Below, in pieces: positions 12,302-24,589 of a stretch of 64,000 bases of DNA; position 1 is the first letter of the stretch, and each line of letters begins with the position of its first letter. A program made the translations under genes and the position numbers. The stretch spans positions 23,444,866-23,508,865 of the forward strand of contig NC_068351.1 of NCBI RefSeq assembly GCF_014633365.1, written 5' to 3'. The notes beneath the pieces are model-generated. The model made no database searches, was not told where the DNA came from, and saw only the letters and a list, made by a program, of their open reading frames with translations. The stretch is from Diospyros lotus (lineage: Eukaryota > Streptophyta > Magnoliopsida > Ericales > Ebenaceae).

Positions 12302-15095
12302 TGTCACACCCCACTCCACCCGAGGGCGGCATTAACCCAAGATTTCGAGAAAATATATTTTTTTTCCACACATTCACTCAATCCAATACACATAAATCAA
12401 TCCCCAATAATCCCGTTTCACTTTCTGAACATATCAAACTTAGTAATTAATAAGCTAAGACAGGTAATATCATCCCATATGCGAAAGTAAGATCAAAACC
12501 ACAAATGGTACATAACTGCAAATGCTTCATTTATAACATAGAAACCGTATAATTGGTTAACATCGTATCTTCAAAACAAAATACATGGAGACTCATCTAC
12601 CAGAAGTAACAACTAAATACCTCAAACATAGTCAAAAGATATGCTAAAGATTACCTATGTAAACAACGACTACATCTCAATAATCTTTTTTCCCTTGGCG
12701 CTGCTACTTTCACCTAGAATGTTTGAATATTCTAGGGACATAGTCCAAATTAGATGCTAAATATCTAAGTGAAGGTTTAAAAATATTTTCATGAATAAAT
12801 GCAAAACCATGAATAAATTGATATATCCTGACATGTCCAAGCCCAAGAGAATCCCATACAACGCTTATCCTATATCACGGGAAAAGAGTAATCTCTCTAA
12901 AGGCAGCATAACCACATTAACACAATGGCATAACACAGTCCTACCTTAAGAGGCAACTTCAATGCATCTCCTTGACATGACAGAAACCATCATTACCACT
13001 TTTGACTCAGAAGGGTTAACATCAACGCAGGAACTCGGGGTATCACTCTACTATCATGTTAGGGATTAGTTTCCCACTCAAAAGCATTTCGGATCACATC
13101 AACATTAACCCTGGGAATGCAACGTTCTCCTTGGAAATAATGCTATCGCTCAAAGGAACTTGGGGTGGTGTCCATTCTCGGCCCCGTCACTTGAGCCAAA
13201 TTCGGGGTGGTGTCCACTCTCAGCCTTGCCACTTGTAGACCATCTGGGGTGGTGTCCACTCTTATCCCCATCACAAGTGGGCATTAATCCTTGGAACGCA
13301 TCCCGAGTGCTATCTCAAGGGCCACACCCCAGGTTAACATCCCACATGGACAACACATAAACATGCAAATGCCACTAACACATACCATGATTCGATACAT
13401 CATATAAATCAACATTTTAATGCACATAATTTAATGCACAAAATTCAATGCATATGAATCAATAAAAGAGTTTTGGGATTGAACCACCCACATGAAAACA
13501 ACCATTCACTGGTGAAGACCATTTACATGAAAATAAATCAAGTTTTCAGGAGACCACTCACAATAAACCAAGTTTTAGGTAGGAACACTCACATTGAACG
13601 AAACTCAAAACATTGCAAATATCGTGCCTAACCTCGATTTTTGTAACATGCCTCGATAATCGTACTATTACTCAACTTTGAGCTTCAACATACCCTAGCT
13701 ATTATATTTCTTCAAAGAAGTATCAATATTTATTTTTCTAGAATTTCCTCATATTTTCTTCCTATTTTTCCCCTAATAATTTCAAAATAAATACCTTAGG
13801 GTTTTTTTCCAAATTTTTCACCACCATAAATTATAAAATAATTTTAAGAAAATTATAAAATTACTTTCGAGGAAAAATACCTTCACATGAGCCTTCACGT
13901 GTTCTGCGCGTAATGACCAGCGCATGCACCTCACGTGCTAGTCATCTTCTCTAGCTCCAACCGCTGGTGATTACTAGTTTTTCAACCTACCTTGTTCTAC
14001 TCCTCAAGTTGATTACAATGGTGCCCTTGGATGCCCGAAGCACCAATCAAAAGTGCCCCAAATAGCCGATTTATAGTCCGACTCTAACAAGTCCTGACTT
14101 TCCGGCTAACCCTCTAAAAGTCGCTTAAATTTATACCAAATCTCTCTAAATTTTCCAGAATCACTCTCCAAGACACGAGAAACAAAGCCCCTCATCCATA
14201 ACACTCGATTCTTCCTCAAACACCTCAAATTGCTCCATTTAATTTTTGAAATATTCAGCCAACCCTAAGCCCTATTTGTAGTCAATTACCACCGCCTTAA
14301 ACATCAAATCCAACCATATCTCGACCCTTAAATGCTCCAAATTTCATCTTATCCCTTTAAATCATCCAATATTTGAGATTCATCTCTATTTTTGGATTAT
14401 TCCAACTATTGAAAATCTCTGATTGACTACCATCCAATCAGCCAATTACTTACCCAATACTCGGCCACATAAGCCTTATCATGGCCTAGAGACTTACCCC
14501 TGGCATGGTATGGACGTCCCATCGCTGGAATCCTTGAATTTCAACGGTGGCAAGTGGTGGCCATGTGAAGTTGCAGGTTTCACACTTGCAACTTCTGGAA
14601 ATTACACTTTGGCCCCTTTATTTTTTCCCAATTACATTTCAGCCCTTTCCTTGGAGCCCCTAAGTTTTCCAACAATTCCATTAAGACCCATGAGTTCCAA
14701 GCTCTTCATTTCACCCCCAAAGATTTAGAAAAACATCTTTTCAACCACCCTTGGCTAAGATTACAAATTTACACTTAGGCCCGAATATATGTAAGATCAC
14801 GTTTTGATCGCAAATCCTTTTGTTTCATCCCTAAACCACTTTAGGGTTATTCCTTATGTAAAAATTGAATCCCCCAAGGCTCCATTGAATTTTCAGAAGT
14901 CCCTTACAATCATTCAATTTTTCAAGCTAAATCATAGCTGTACTGAAAATCGTCTTTGTTCTTATTTCTTTTAATGCCATAAATCTTGTCTCGAGACGCT
15001 CGTCAATCTCATATTATTTTTCTTAGATATCTAAACTCTAGGGCATTCCCTGTAGTTGATTCGGTCACTTATTAATTCAAATTCAGGGTATTACC
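12302..15095 (-). mobile_element. Long gypsy-type LTR, minus orientation
   Basis: It begins TGTCACACCCCACTCC and ends ATTCAGGGTATTACC, a degraded TGTRAYACCC...GGGTRTTACA pair. The last 170 bp (about 14925-15095) align by eye with 48455-48640 in the solo LTR at 46204-48707, including 'accgaaaatcgtc', 'tttcttttaat' and 'tgattcggt'. No coding domain lies inside; the open frame at 14423-14728 is unsupported. A word 'gatat' lies near both ends (12296-12300 and 15100-15104) but does not sit flush with TG...CA ends, so I do not claim a TSD. Confidence 0.6.
13160..13290. repeat. Three-copy ~50-bp tandem repeat inside the LTR
   Basis: The phrase 'ggggtggtgtccactctc' recurs near 13163, 13205 and 13244, each followed by a variable 'gcc...cac' segment. 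It lies within the long gypsy LTR and makes open frames on the + strand that are not genes. Confidence 0.65.
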
Positions 15096-15105
15096 TTCTG
15101 ATATC

Positions 15106-16251
15106 AACTTCCACAAAATTTCATATTTCCAACAAAACACTTTATTCATCAAAATATCACAAGATTTTCGAGTATTACAGTATGTATGTGACTTTCTAGG
15201 TTCATAGTCATGTAACAATCAGGACATGTTAACTCCTTTACATCGATCGATCCCATCGGTCTACTAAAAGGATCTCTCCAAATCCCTAGAGCACCCTGAA
15301 AGATCATGAGTATCCTTTAGCCAAGAATCAAGACAATTCTAATAGCAGTGAAGTCCAACTTCATATGAACCTATTAAGACTCCTCGATTATCATACACTA
15401 TAGTCCTTCCACTAACTAACATTCCGACCAAGCGAGAGTCATAGACTAGATTAAACTCACAGGACTCGGTAGCTATGACAGATCTATCATTGTATGTGAT
15501 ATAGATAGCATATGAGATCCAATCTAACATTGGAACTCTTTCCAATCTCATGCTCACCCTGGCTAGGGGATTTCCAATTACAATCACCTACATGGATTAC
15601 ATAGGATGTTTGCCCCTAACAAATGGAGGTCAATAGATCCCATCAACGAACATTTGTCTCCATACACCACTACACAAAGATCGTACAAAGAGCATTCCCA
15701 CATCTTATACCGGATGGTTCCACTCAACGGCAAATCCCTAACACTAGTGCATAAGACACTATGTTGCCCCAAGTTAAAGGACTAGATACACAATCGAAAA
15801 CTAGTAACAAATCATTAATCCTCAAGCAATGTGATCTATCGTAGGTGTCACATTTAGTGGATGTTCTCAAACACCCACCCACATGTCTACTATATGCATC
15901 CCCATGCAATGTGGTGTGTTACTTACAACCCCGTCCCATTATCATCACCATGATAAATAATGGTAATAGCCCATATGCCAGTTTACTAATCTCTAGATCA
16001 TAGTCCCCTTTTGTTAAACCTAAGGACTGAGAATACCTTTAAGAAATCCTAGACTATAGATCCAAGTCACACAAACTCAACATTTTGAGAGTATGAAGTC
16101 TACCAGGAAATCTAGGAACACATTCATAAAGATGAGAGGGAGAGTTATGAATGAAGATATGAACTTATATAAATATCAAGAACAATCAACAGTGTAATTC
16201 ACATACATCCCATGTAATGTAAATCTAGCATCTAGGGAACTATCACTAACA
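15106..16251 (-). mobile_element. LTR, minus-orientation copy of an inverted pair
   Basis: Read on the minus strand, it starts TGTTAGTGATAGTTCCC at 16251 and runs to about 15106. There it is followed by TTGATATCAGAAGG, which resembles the initiator-tRNA-Met primer-binding site (TGGTATCAGAGC). Its first ~650 bp match the + strand copy at 8423-9028. The downstream internal region would begin at about 15105 but is replaced there by the gypsy LTR at 12302-15095. Open frames of 60-80 residues inside it have no recognisable domain. Confidence 0.6.
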
Positions 16252-16794
16252 GTATGGAAGAGGAAGAAAGAGTGAAAGGAACCAAGGCACCAGAGAGGTC
16301 TTATTTACTCACTTATAAGTCAGTCACTCTGAGAGAAGTGGAAGGCACATCTCTAATAGCTAAATCCTTCGTTACGTCCTTGGTAATTGTGTCTAGATCC
16401 TTGAGGGCATCGATCATCTCTATATTATCAAGTTCTTGTGAGTATGGCTCCCAAGGGCCTGAGCTATTTTCTAAACCATCGTGCACATAAGAATCTAGAT
16501 AGTTCCTAGGGCTATTATGATCCGGTTCATTTTGAGGATAGTCCAGAGCTTCGAAATCTTCAATTAATAATATTAATTTTTAAACTAATATTATTAATTA
16601 CTTTATAATATTTTCTTTAAGATCCACTAATTTGCATTTATGTCCTTTGCTCCTTTCCTATAAAAGAAATTCAAATTGTATAAATTCCACATAAACTCAC
16701 ACTTTAAATAGGAAAAATAGCACCCACTTAAGATTGAAATTAGATAAAAATATATACAAAATCAAGCCCTATCACCTGGTCCATTTGTAACACT
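16252..16794. other. No gene recognised
   Basis: A 78-residue frame at 16254-16490 begins with an acidic stretch, matches nothing I know and has no neighbours of its own. The rest is AT-rich. Confidence 0.4.
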
Positions 16795-17140
16795 ATGTGC
16801 ATTGCAATAGAGTCTCTTTTGTCCATTGCTAGTCATAGCAGCATGTGCTATAGGCGAGGCAATGGATTTTTATGTTCATTATGTGTCTTAGCAGCCTTCA
16901 ACTTTGTATTGCATGCACTGCAATGGGTCTTTTTTGTTTATTACCTATCTTAACAACTCATTCTACATGTAGGGTAATGGATCTTTCAACTTGTTATGCG
17001 TCTTAGCAACCTTCACCTTTGTACTTAGTGCACTACAAGGGGTCTTTTTTGTTTGTTGTGTGTCTTAACAATTCATGTTATGCGTAGTGTAATGGATCTT
17101 TCAACCTATTGCATGTCTTGGCAGCCTTCAACTTTTATGG
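16795..17140. repeat. ~115-bp tandem repeat, about three copies
   Basis: The unit includes 'tgcactgcaatgggtctttttt', then 'tgttatgcgtcttagcagcctt', then 'caactttgta'. Copies start near 16797, 16915 and 17030 and are diverged. It adjoins minus-strand gypsy pol, so it may belong to the untranslated part of that element. Confidence 0.6.
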
Positions 17141-17499
17141 GATGGTGAGCCCTATATCTTTATTCCATGTTCTAGATATTAAGTTTTGGCACACACCATC
17201 CTTATGATCCTTTTCCATGCATTTATTGTCCTAAAAAACAAAGTACACTAAAAAGGCTCTACAATTTGAAAATGCTAGAGATAAAATAGCACACATGCAC
17301 AAGACAAATATTTATGTGGTTTGACCAAAATTGCCTATGTCACTGTCTTACTCAGGGTTCCTTTTTATTATTTACATGAGATTATGATTACAACTAAGAA
17401 TTTTATTCAAGTCTAGGGGAAAGTACAACTTTAGGTGATTTGTATTCCAAGTTTTGCCTATGTTACTCCTTTAAAGCGTCTGTAGAATACAAGTGTTTG

Positions 17500-18420
17500 G
17501 CATGATCATCTTTCGAATTCAATATGGACCTTCCAAATTTTCTAATAGCATTCTATCATCCCTGAGGGCATTAGTGATTGTTGATTTGTAGTCGATGAGA
17601 TCCCCACTTTTAAGTGGCCTATCCCTCACCAGGGAGTCATAATAATTGGCTACTCTTCTATGGCAGGCACCCAGCTAAATGCATGCCTTGTTTCTTTATT
17701 CTTCAATGAGGTCTAGGCTTGTCCTTAAGGTTTTAAAGTTCATTTCTTCATTAAAAGCACGACTTGGGGGGATTTGGCCCCATTGTCAACGAGGATTAAT
17801 GCTTTCATCCCATACACAAGATTAAATAGGGTTTCCCCTATAGAAACCTTGCTTGCCGTCCAATATACCCACAAGATACTTGGTAATTCCTCTACATAAG
17901 TGCCTTTGGATTTTTCTAGGCAAGTCTTCAACCGATGCAAGATAGTCTTATTAGTAACTTCAACTTTCCCATTCACTTAAGGATATGCTCTCAGTTTATC
18001 CATAATTGTACCCCCATCTTTGCATAGAATGTCTTGAAAGCTTCACAATCAAACTACTTCCCATGATCTATGTTGATGATTTTGAGGATTCTAAATTGAC
18101 ATATAATGTCTGTACACGCCATTGCCTCAAACTTTTTCTTAGTAATGATGGCTAGGGCCTTGGCTTCCACCCATTTGTGAAATAATCAGTTGCCACTAGA
18201 AGAAATTTCCTATCTCTTAGCTTGTGGAATGGTCCCAAGATGTTTAATCCCAATTAAGCAAATAGAATTAGATAAAAGATAGTCTGGATCTTCGAAATAA
18301 GAGCAAAATAAGTTGGGGTGTGTCGTTGGCATTTGTCACAGTTTTGAACTTTCTCCATAGCATCTTGTTGCAATGTGGGACAGAAAAACCCAATGCATAG
18401 CACCTCTACTGTTAGTGATC
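17500..18420 (-). pseudogene. Gypsy (Tat-type) integrase, decayed
   Basis: On the minus strand, the zinc-finger end is at about 18400-18310 (translation includes the CDKCQRH part of the HHCC motif). It is followed by the core with a region reading HKWVEAKALA, and by a C-terminal open stretch at 17976-17740 with NGKVEVTNKTILHRLKTC and then EELPSILWVY and ETLFNLVYGMKAL. These match the conserved Tat/Athila-type integrase end (N-G-Q-V-E-x-x-N, L-P-x-x-L-W-A-Y-R-T, Y-G-x-E-A). The arginine after W-V-Y is altered and stops separate the pieces. Integrase inserts cDNA into the genome; this copy cannot. Confidence 0.8.
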
Positions 18421-19460
18421 TTGATCCTAGTTCTTCGTTGCAAATTCCCTAATAAACTTATGCTACAGCATACTCAGTGTCTGGGGGACCTAGTCATTTG
18501 AGTAAGGGCATAGAAAAGCTCGCTTGTATAAGACCTCATTCACAAGAGTGAATCGTGCTCCCCAGACTTTCATCCATCAAGCTACCATGGGGCTGAAGTT
18601 AAGTGTTTCAATTGTGAGGTATTCATGAATGAGAGTCCTCTAGTCATCAACTGTAGTAGTACTCAATACATCATCTTCAATGCTTCGTCATTGAAGAACT
18701 TCCGAGTGGACCACTTTTCTAGTAATGTCCTTCATTGATGATAATTTAGATAAGGCGTTGGCGTGATCATTCAACAACCTATTCATTTAAACCATAATAA
18801 TATCTTTAAAAAGTTATACTAGTTGCTAGATGTTTTGCAAGCATTGAGCCATAACTGACTCCCTTGATTCATATTGACCTTGAAATTACTAGACAACCAG
18901 CTAGGAATCACTATGGGCAATTAACCTTTTTGCCTCCAATCTTTTTGCTACACACTCATTCTAGCAATCAAGGCCTCATAATCAATGTTGTTATTAGAAC
19001 TTGGGAAAGCAAACTATAAAGAGAATTCTACAATGGCTTCTTTGAGGAAGATTAGTACTGTTTTAACCCTACTCCCTTGCAAACTTGAAGCTCTATCTAC
19101 AAACAATGTCCATGCTGTAGTTTCATCTTTTAGAGGCTTACTCTCATGATCACATTCCATAAATAAATCAACCAAAGCTTATCCTTTAATTACCTACCAC
19201 AGCAAGAAGTGAATATCATGCTCAGTAAGTTCGATAGCCTATTTAGGGAGTCTCCCTAAGTACTTCAATTTTTCTAGTATTTTCCAGGGAGGCTTGTCTA
19301 TTAAGACAATTATGGAATGTGCTTGGAAGTATGGTTTCAACTTTTTAGAGGCTATGAAAAGTGACAATGCAACTTTATCGGCATGAGAATATCGACCTTC
19401 TTCCCCTTGTAATACTTTGTTAACCAAGTATACAAGTCAATCTATTTAGTCATCTTTTCT
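18421..19460 (-). pseudogene. Gypsy RNase H and linker, decayed
   Basis: The open stretch at 19427-19239 on the minus strand has VNKVLQGEEGRYS, then a run through KLKPYFQAHSIIVL, the typical end of RT and start of RNase H in Tat-type gypsy elements. Near 18790-18700 the phrase NDHANALSKLSS matches the linker motif after RNase H (of the type N-x-x-A-D-A-L-A-x-L). Domain order on this strand (RT above 19.5 kb, RNase H, linker, integrase at 17.7-18.4 kb) is the normal gypsy order. Several in-frame stops are present. Confidence 0.75.
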
Positions 19461-20107
19461 TAATAAAATTTCACTAACTGTTGTGTCACCACCCCAAATA
19501 CATAAAAAAAAAAAAAAAGGCTCTCCTTAATTTCTAGCTAAGTTAAAAATGGAATCCTTTTCAAATTCTCCTTTAGTTCATTGAAGGCCTTCTAACATTG
19601 ATCTATCCACTCAAAACTTTTTCCCATCCTTAATGTCCTAAAGAAAGGAAGGCTCTTTTCCATAGATTTTGACAGAAAATGACTCAGGACAGTAATAATC
19701 TCTATCATTCGTTGCACTTTCTTTGTCAAGGTTGGGGACCTCATGTCCAAAATAGCTTGAATTTTTTTTTTATTTACCCTTAATTCCTCATTGGGTTATC
19801 ATATATCCCAAAAATTTACTGGATTGTATGCCAAATAAGTGCTTAGAAGGATTCAATCTCATGTTATACTTTTTGAGCACCTTAAACACTCAAGTGAGTT
19901 TCACTGTGTGGATTCAATTCTTAGGCTTTTAACAATCATTTCGTCAACATAAGCCTCCATCATGTTACCCAATAGTCCTTTGAAGAATTTACTAACCATT
20001 CGTTGGTACGTGGCCCTAACATTCTTTAATCTAAAAGGCATAACTCAGTAATAATAAGTCCCCTTTTTATAATGAAGGACATCTTCTCCTGGTCAGGTGG
20101 GTACATT
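19461..20107 (-). pseudogene. Gypsy reverse transcriptase, 3' half only
   Basis: The minus-strand translation near 20035-19930 gives a phrase of the type FRLKNVRATYQRMV followed by EAYVDEMIVKS. This is the RT palm motif in which the second aspartate of the catalytic Y-V-D-D is glutamate (codon at 19940-19942). The N-terminal half of RT is absent: at about 20107 the sequence changes to a copia LTR fragment. A poly-A run (19502-19518 on the + strand) and stops further break the frame. Reverse transcription is the family role; the E for D change alone would be expected to impair it. Confidence 0.8.
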
Positions 20108-20690
20108 GTTAGGTTTGCACAAGTATGGCACCATACACCTAAGAAGGGGCTAAATTGGGTGTTTTAAAAATTTACTTTAAATTTGAAAATCTTTGCATGA
20201 AATAAGGAAGAAATGTTATGAAACAGTGAGTAAATAGTGGAGTTTGCAAGGAGTGAAAGAGATGAAGCAAGAAAAATACAAATGACACAAGAGATTTATA
20301 GTGGTTTGGTTCTACCAGTATAGTTTACTACCTTAGCTCCTCACTAAGGATTTTCAAATCCATTAACACCTCCTACTTGAACTCAAGTAGGCTCTCTAGT
20401 AACAAGTTAGGTAGATAGAAATCCTCCTACCAATACCCAGTAGGCCCTCTTGCTAACAAGCTAGGCAATACAATAATAGATTTTATAATCAATAGTGATC
20501 TAAGAGATAGCTCTCTTAGTTATAATGAAGCACATGTATTAAAATCAAAGGCTAAAACAAATGTTACAAGAAACACACTTTGTCTTTGAATGAAAAATTT
20601 GGAAGCTTAGAGACATTGTAAGATGAATGATCACTTTGAGCACTTGTACTTCTTCATTAGTTCAATTGCAAGATGAATGATCACTTGTGG
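20108..20690 (-). mobile_element. Copia LTR fragment, minus orientation
   Basis: The plus-strand start TGTTAGGTTTGCACAAG corresponds to an LTR end (..AACCTAACA) on the minus strand. It is followed by 'ggcaccatacacctaag' and 'aattgggtgtttta', as at the ends of the Sirevirus-like LTRs. Further in, 'gatttatagtggttt', 'tagctcctcactaagg' and 'ctcaagtaggctctctagt' match the same family at 52141-52815 and 57541-59551. The upstream part is missing. A short direct repeat (gtaagatgaatgatcact / gcaagatgaatgatcact, near 20617 and 20669) lies near the broken edge. Confidence 0.7.
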
Positions 20691-21670
20691 TTAGGGCATT
20701 ATGAAGCTATGTGCCCATGCCCGAGGCACTTGAAGCATTTGACATTGCTAGATTTCTTCAAGTCTTGGGATTGTCTTCGAGTTCCTTTGCTTTCTTTAAT
20801 TTTGAATCTAGTTTCTTGGAGGAACTATTCTCATTAGGAATAGTTTATCTATCACTGCTTTTAAGGTTATGCCTTTCGTGGGTCTTGAGTTGCTTATCCA
20901 CCTTGATAGCAAGTCTACTGACATCTTCTAAGGAGTAGTAATGTTGTAGTTCCACCACATGAGCAATTTTTTTGTTTAATCCTATGAGAAATCTTGCCAC
21001 AGTTTATTCCTGTCGTTAGTGAAAATTGCATTTTAGCATCAAGGTCTTGAATTCTCAAACATAATATTTAATAGTTGGGTTTTGCTGTCATAGTCCTTGT
21101 AATTGAATATATAGTCCTTCTTGTAGTTATCCAGTATGAACCTTTTTGTCATTAACTTTTTCATCTTACTCCAACTTTTTGCAGTATTTTTGCCTTCTTG
21201 TCATCTCTAGGCCTAGATGCTTTCCCAGCATAGGCTAGCAAGCTTTGGGATAGAAATTGAACATCTATTCTTATTAGGGTAATCTTTGTAGTAAAAAATC
21301 ATGCCAACTCACTATAGCCATTCAAGGAACTCGTTTGGGGAAGACCCTTCCTTGAATTCTGGAATATCCACTTTGTAATCATCCTTTACCTGCTAGTAGT
21401 GGCTTCTAGTTTTTGGTGTACACTCTTCCTCTGATTCTATATCATTTACTAAATTCATTTCTTCATTAGAACCTGAATGTATGATTGGTCGAGCTGTTAG
21501 TGATGTTCTTCTTCATGATTGCAGTGTCTGTTGTTGTATAGTAGACAACAGTTGTGCCATCCGCCCCCTGAGTTCATCAAATCCTTATTGGAGGCCTTGA
21601 ATTTGAGCCTCCACATTCAGATTTCGTAGTGTTCTTTTGCCTTCTATTATTCAAAGGTGATTCACAACCT
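20691..21670 (-). pseudogene. Gypsy chromovirus-type gag, decayed
   Basis: The minus strand reads a phrase KVDIPEF followed by SSPNEFLEWL near 21370-21310. This is the conserved start of the gag domain in plant chromoviruses. Near 20735-20690 there is a CCHC-like zinc knuckle, CFKCLGHGHIAS, then a stop where a residue before the last cysteine should be. The frame is interrupted by stops. The element is cut at 20690, where the copia LTR fragment lies, so protease and pol are absent. Confidence 0.7.
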
Positions 21671-22143
21671 TGTGCTATGATGCCAAATTGATAGAAAATA
21701 AATCAAGGATTGGATAAACCTATCATAGGGGTTGTTGGACTAGGGAAGTCAAGTAAAAAAGCAGAGTATTTTAGTTAAAAGGAAAAAAATAATCGATTAA
21801 CAAGAATGAGATATTTAACTAATTAAGGATGGACAAGAATGGGACAACTCGCCACTAAGTGATAATGCAAGGCAACCACACTTAGATAAGAGCTAGGAAT
21901 TTCACCACACTTGAATCGACAAGTGATAAGAAAGAACTGAAGTCGATAGATTATTAAAATTCAAGCCAAAAAGTTCAATAATCCTAATGACTAGTCATGT
22001 CTTCTATCATATAAGAGAGAAGCCCATTACTTATATTGATTATGCATAGGAATAACAACAGTCATCTTGGAACCTTGAATAATTTTAAATATCTAGTGTT
22101 CTAGGAAATTATGGGAAATGTAGGATAGTTATTGTTAGTGGCA
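21671..22143 (-). mobile_element. LTR and PBS of the chromovirus-type element
   Basis: The minus strand carries 'caatttggcatcatagcac' at about 21690-21670, a degraded match to the tRNA-Met PBS (TGGTATCAGAGC), just upstream of the gag. The LTR would run from about 22143 (TGCCACTAACAATAAC on the minus strand) to about 21692. Only this LTR is visible. Seven bases (tggaaag) separate it from the Sirevirus-like element. Confidence 0.5.
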
Positions 22144-22150
22144 TGGAAAG

Positions 22151-24523
22151 TGATATTTTGCTTTTCGTCTTGGTTTTGATGATGAAAAACAAATTAACTA
22201 TACGTGGCATAAGCTGATATATGTTCTTGAGAAACTTATGGTTCCAACTAAAAACCAATTTATAGCTCTATAGGAATCAAAATAATTTCTCTAAACCATA
22301 AACTATCCTTTGAATCAATTGAAACTCATTAAAGATTGAAAGATGATGCTTTGTTTTCAAAAGTATTTTCCTAAAAATAAGTTTCAAAATTGGTTTTTAA
22401 GAAGTGGAGAAAATGGAGCATTTAAGCTAAAATTCTTTTGAATACTAAAAACAAAATGTCAACAGTTCAAACATGTCAATCGTTTCTATTGTTTGGTCCA
22501 AAATGTCGATAGTTTCAACTGATTTGTTTACCGTTTTGATGGTTTTTGGCACAAACTATTGACAGGAAAAATGCTTGCTCTCGGTTTCTAAATGTCGATA
22601 GCCCCTGCATAAAAAATATCGACAGTTCTTAAAACTATTAACATCCTTGCTCAACTGTTAACAATTTCTTTGAAACAATGGACCATTTTTGTAACGGCCC
22701 GCTCCCACTATCAGGCACCACCGGTGAATAATCGGCCGAACTACTCACTCGACAAACCAATAACTGAAGGGTTGGACTATGTTTCAACAAGAAACACACT
22801 AAGTGGGCACTAGGCTTCGTCCTTCCTTTCGCTCCACTCAAGAAATCGGTCCCAAACACAGACAAGGAAACACAACGGACCGGGACCCAAAACCCGAGTG
22901 AGCTTCACCTTTCTTCAGCTCGCCTCACAGCAAGCCAAAGGTGACCCAGCTAGAAAGCTAGGGTAACAAACACTTCGCTTAGTATTGGGGATTTATGGGA
23001 ACATACCTTCTCAGTCCTTACCTGATATGAACTTGGCTCCACAACTATGACATATACATCTCGCAATCTCTCAACCACCTATCACACTAAGATGATTACA
23101 ACAACTAGATACATCTAGTGTTCAACAACATATTCATTCACACACAAGGGTATATATACGTACCACCACATGAATACCTACAAGAGATAATAAAATACAC
23201 TAACTTGGGCAACATCGTTAGTTACCACAACAGCCTCTCGGCACCATCCCTGCTTGCATCTGGACTTGCAACATCTACACATGAGGTAAAACCTCATGAA
23301 TTATAAAGACTCAATAAGGGTGCAATGCATGAGTAAATGAAACATGAGAGAGCATGTAATACAAAATGCAATGCAAATGAGTAGTCTTCCATGCCCTCGT
23401 AACCTCAATAGGTTAAGGCATCGACTAACCCTTCCCACCACTAGTCCTACATATGGCCATAGGTACACTAGAACACATATCATGCAAATGTTTACCACTA
23501 TATGCAACTCATAAAAATCACTTACAAATGCACCCAAGACCCCACCACTTGGGTCATCTCTTACCTGGCTCGAAGCCTTTCCTGCCTCGGCACGAACTCC
23601 AGCCTGAACCTCAAACTCTTCTAGGATCACCGTCTTTCCGGTCAAACCTAGATGTCACACAAACCCATTCACATCAGGCATTAATCCAAAGCCTATGATT
23701 TTGCCACACATCGCAAAACCACTCATCAACACTACATCCAAACAACACCAACCACGGCATAAACCAGCCATCAACAAATTTCCAAATAACCCCGACATAG
23801 GGTTTAATCCAACAAATAATTATTCCCCATTATCTCGCATAATCAAATTAACTTGAAAAGAAATTATAAATTTACCTCAACTAATCTGAAGGAGAAATCC
23901 AAAAAATGCTCAAACCGACATTGACTCCTGAGCTGCCACTTTGCACTCAAATTTGCATTTTCGAGCTTCTGGCACACTCCTCGAGCCTCAAAATAATTTT
24001 CAAAATTTTCTGAAATTTTCTCCTATTTTCCCTCTAATTTCTCCATTTTACAGATTTTTTTTCTTTATTATTTTTATTTTTTATTTTTTCTTCATCTTCT
24101 TCAACCTCCTTCTTCTTCCATGGCGCGCACAACGCCTGCACGCAGAGCCACCATCCAGTTGTCGTCCACCGCTGGGAGTGCCCCGGGATTTAGATGTCCA
24201 AGAGAGATGGCATGTAATTGGTGAGCATCTCGAGGTGAGGCTAATGACGCTGTAAATAGTCAGACCAAGAATAATTTCTGGAATAATTTCTATATAAGCC
24301 CAAATGGGCGTCAATGTCGAATGGTGGTAGGGGACCTCCTGGAAGCTGAGGAGACCCTCGAGGTGGTCCGATTTTGTGAGTAAGGAAAACTTGGTGCCAT
24401 TCCATCACTTGCATTAAAATCTTATTTTCCATCAAAAAGATTCTCAAAATTCAATTTATTTTTTAAATAACCCAATTTATCTCCCTTGTTGGGTATTGGT
24501 GCCATTACTATTCAATTCTAACA
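22151..24523 (+). mobile_element. 5' LTR of the Sirevirus-like element, interrupted
   Basis: Starts TGATATTTTGCTTTTCGTC and ends TTCTAACA just before the PBS. The first 540 bp match 35830-36380 of the 3' LTR, and the last ~150 bp (from about 24370) match 39925-40078. The middle ~640 bp expected from the 3' LTR is missing and replaced by 22691-24369. GTCGAC-derived motifs are spread over 22457-22690 in decayed form. With the promoter part lost, this LTR probably cannot start transcription. Confidence 0.85.
22691..24369 (-). mobile_element. Gypsy LTR piece inserted in the 5' LTR
   Basis: The left edge TGTAACGGCCCGCTCCC corresponds to an LTR end (..GGGCCGTTACA) on the minus strand. A TATA-like 'cttatatagaaa' on the minus strand (about 24301-24290) fits a promoter reading leftward. 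No matching right edge or TSD is visible and part of the host LTR is deleted, so the LTR is 5'-truncated or the junction was rearranged. Short open frames at 22638-24447 have no recognisable domain. Confidence 0.6.
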
Positions 24524-24525
24524 AT

Positions 24526-24540
24526 TGGTACCAAAGCAAG
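24526..24540 (+). other. Primer-binding site of the Sirevirus-like element
   Basis: TGGTACCAAAGCAAG lies two bases after the LTR end. It differs at two positions from the usual TGGTATCAGAGC complement of initiator tRNA-Met. Confidence 0.75.
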
Positions 24541-24589
24541 GTTCCCATTTTTTTTTAAAGTCTAACAAGCTAGGGTAAAACATCTACAC

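Noticed and set aside
12297..15104. TSD 'gatat' for the LTR at 12302-15095
   Set aside because: The words do not lie flush with the TG...CA-like ends; a short AT-rich match can occur by chance.
23941..24255. 104-residue open frame with a phenylalanine-rich stretch
   Set aside because: It lies within the minus-oriented gypsy LTR piece and follows its T-rich stretch; no conserved domain and no start context.
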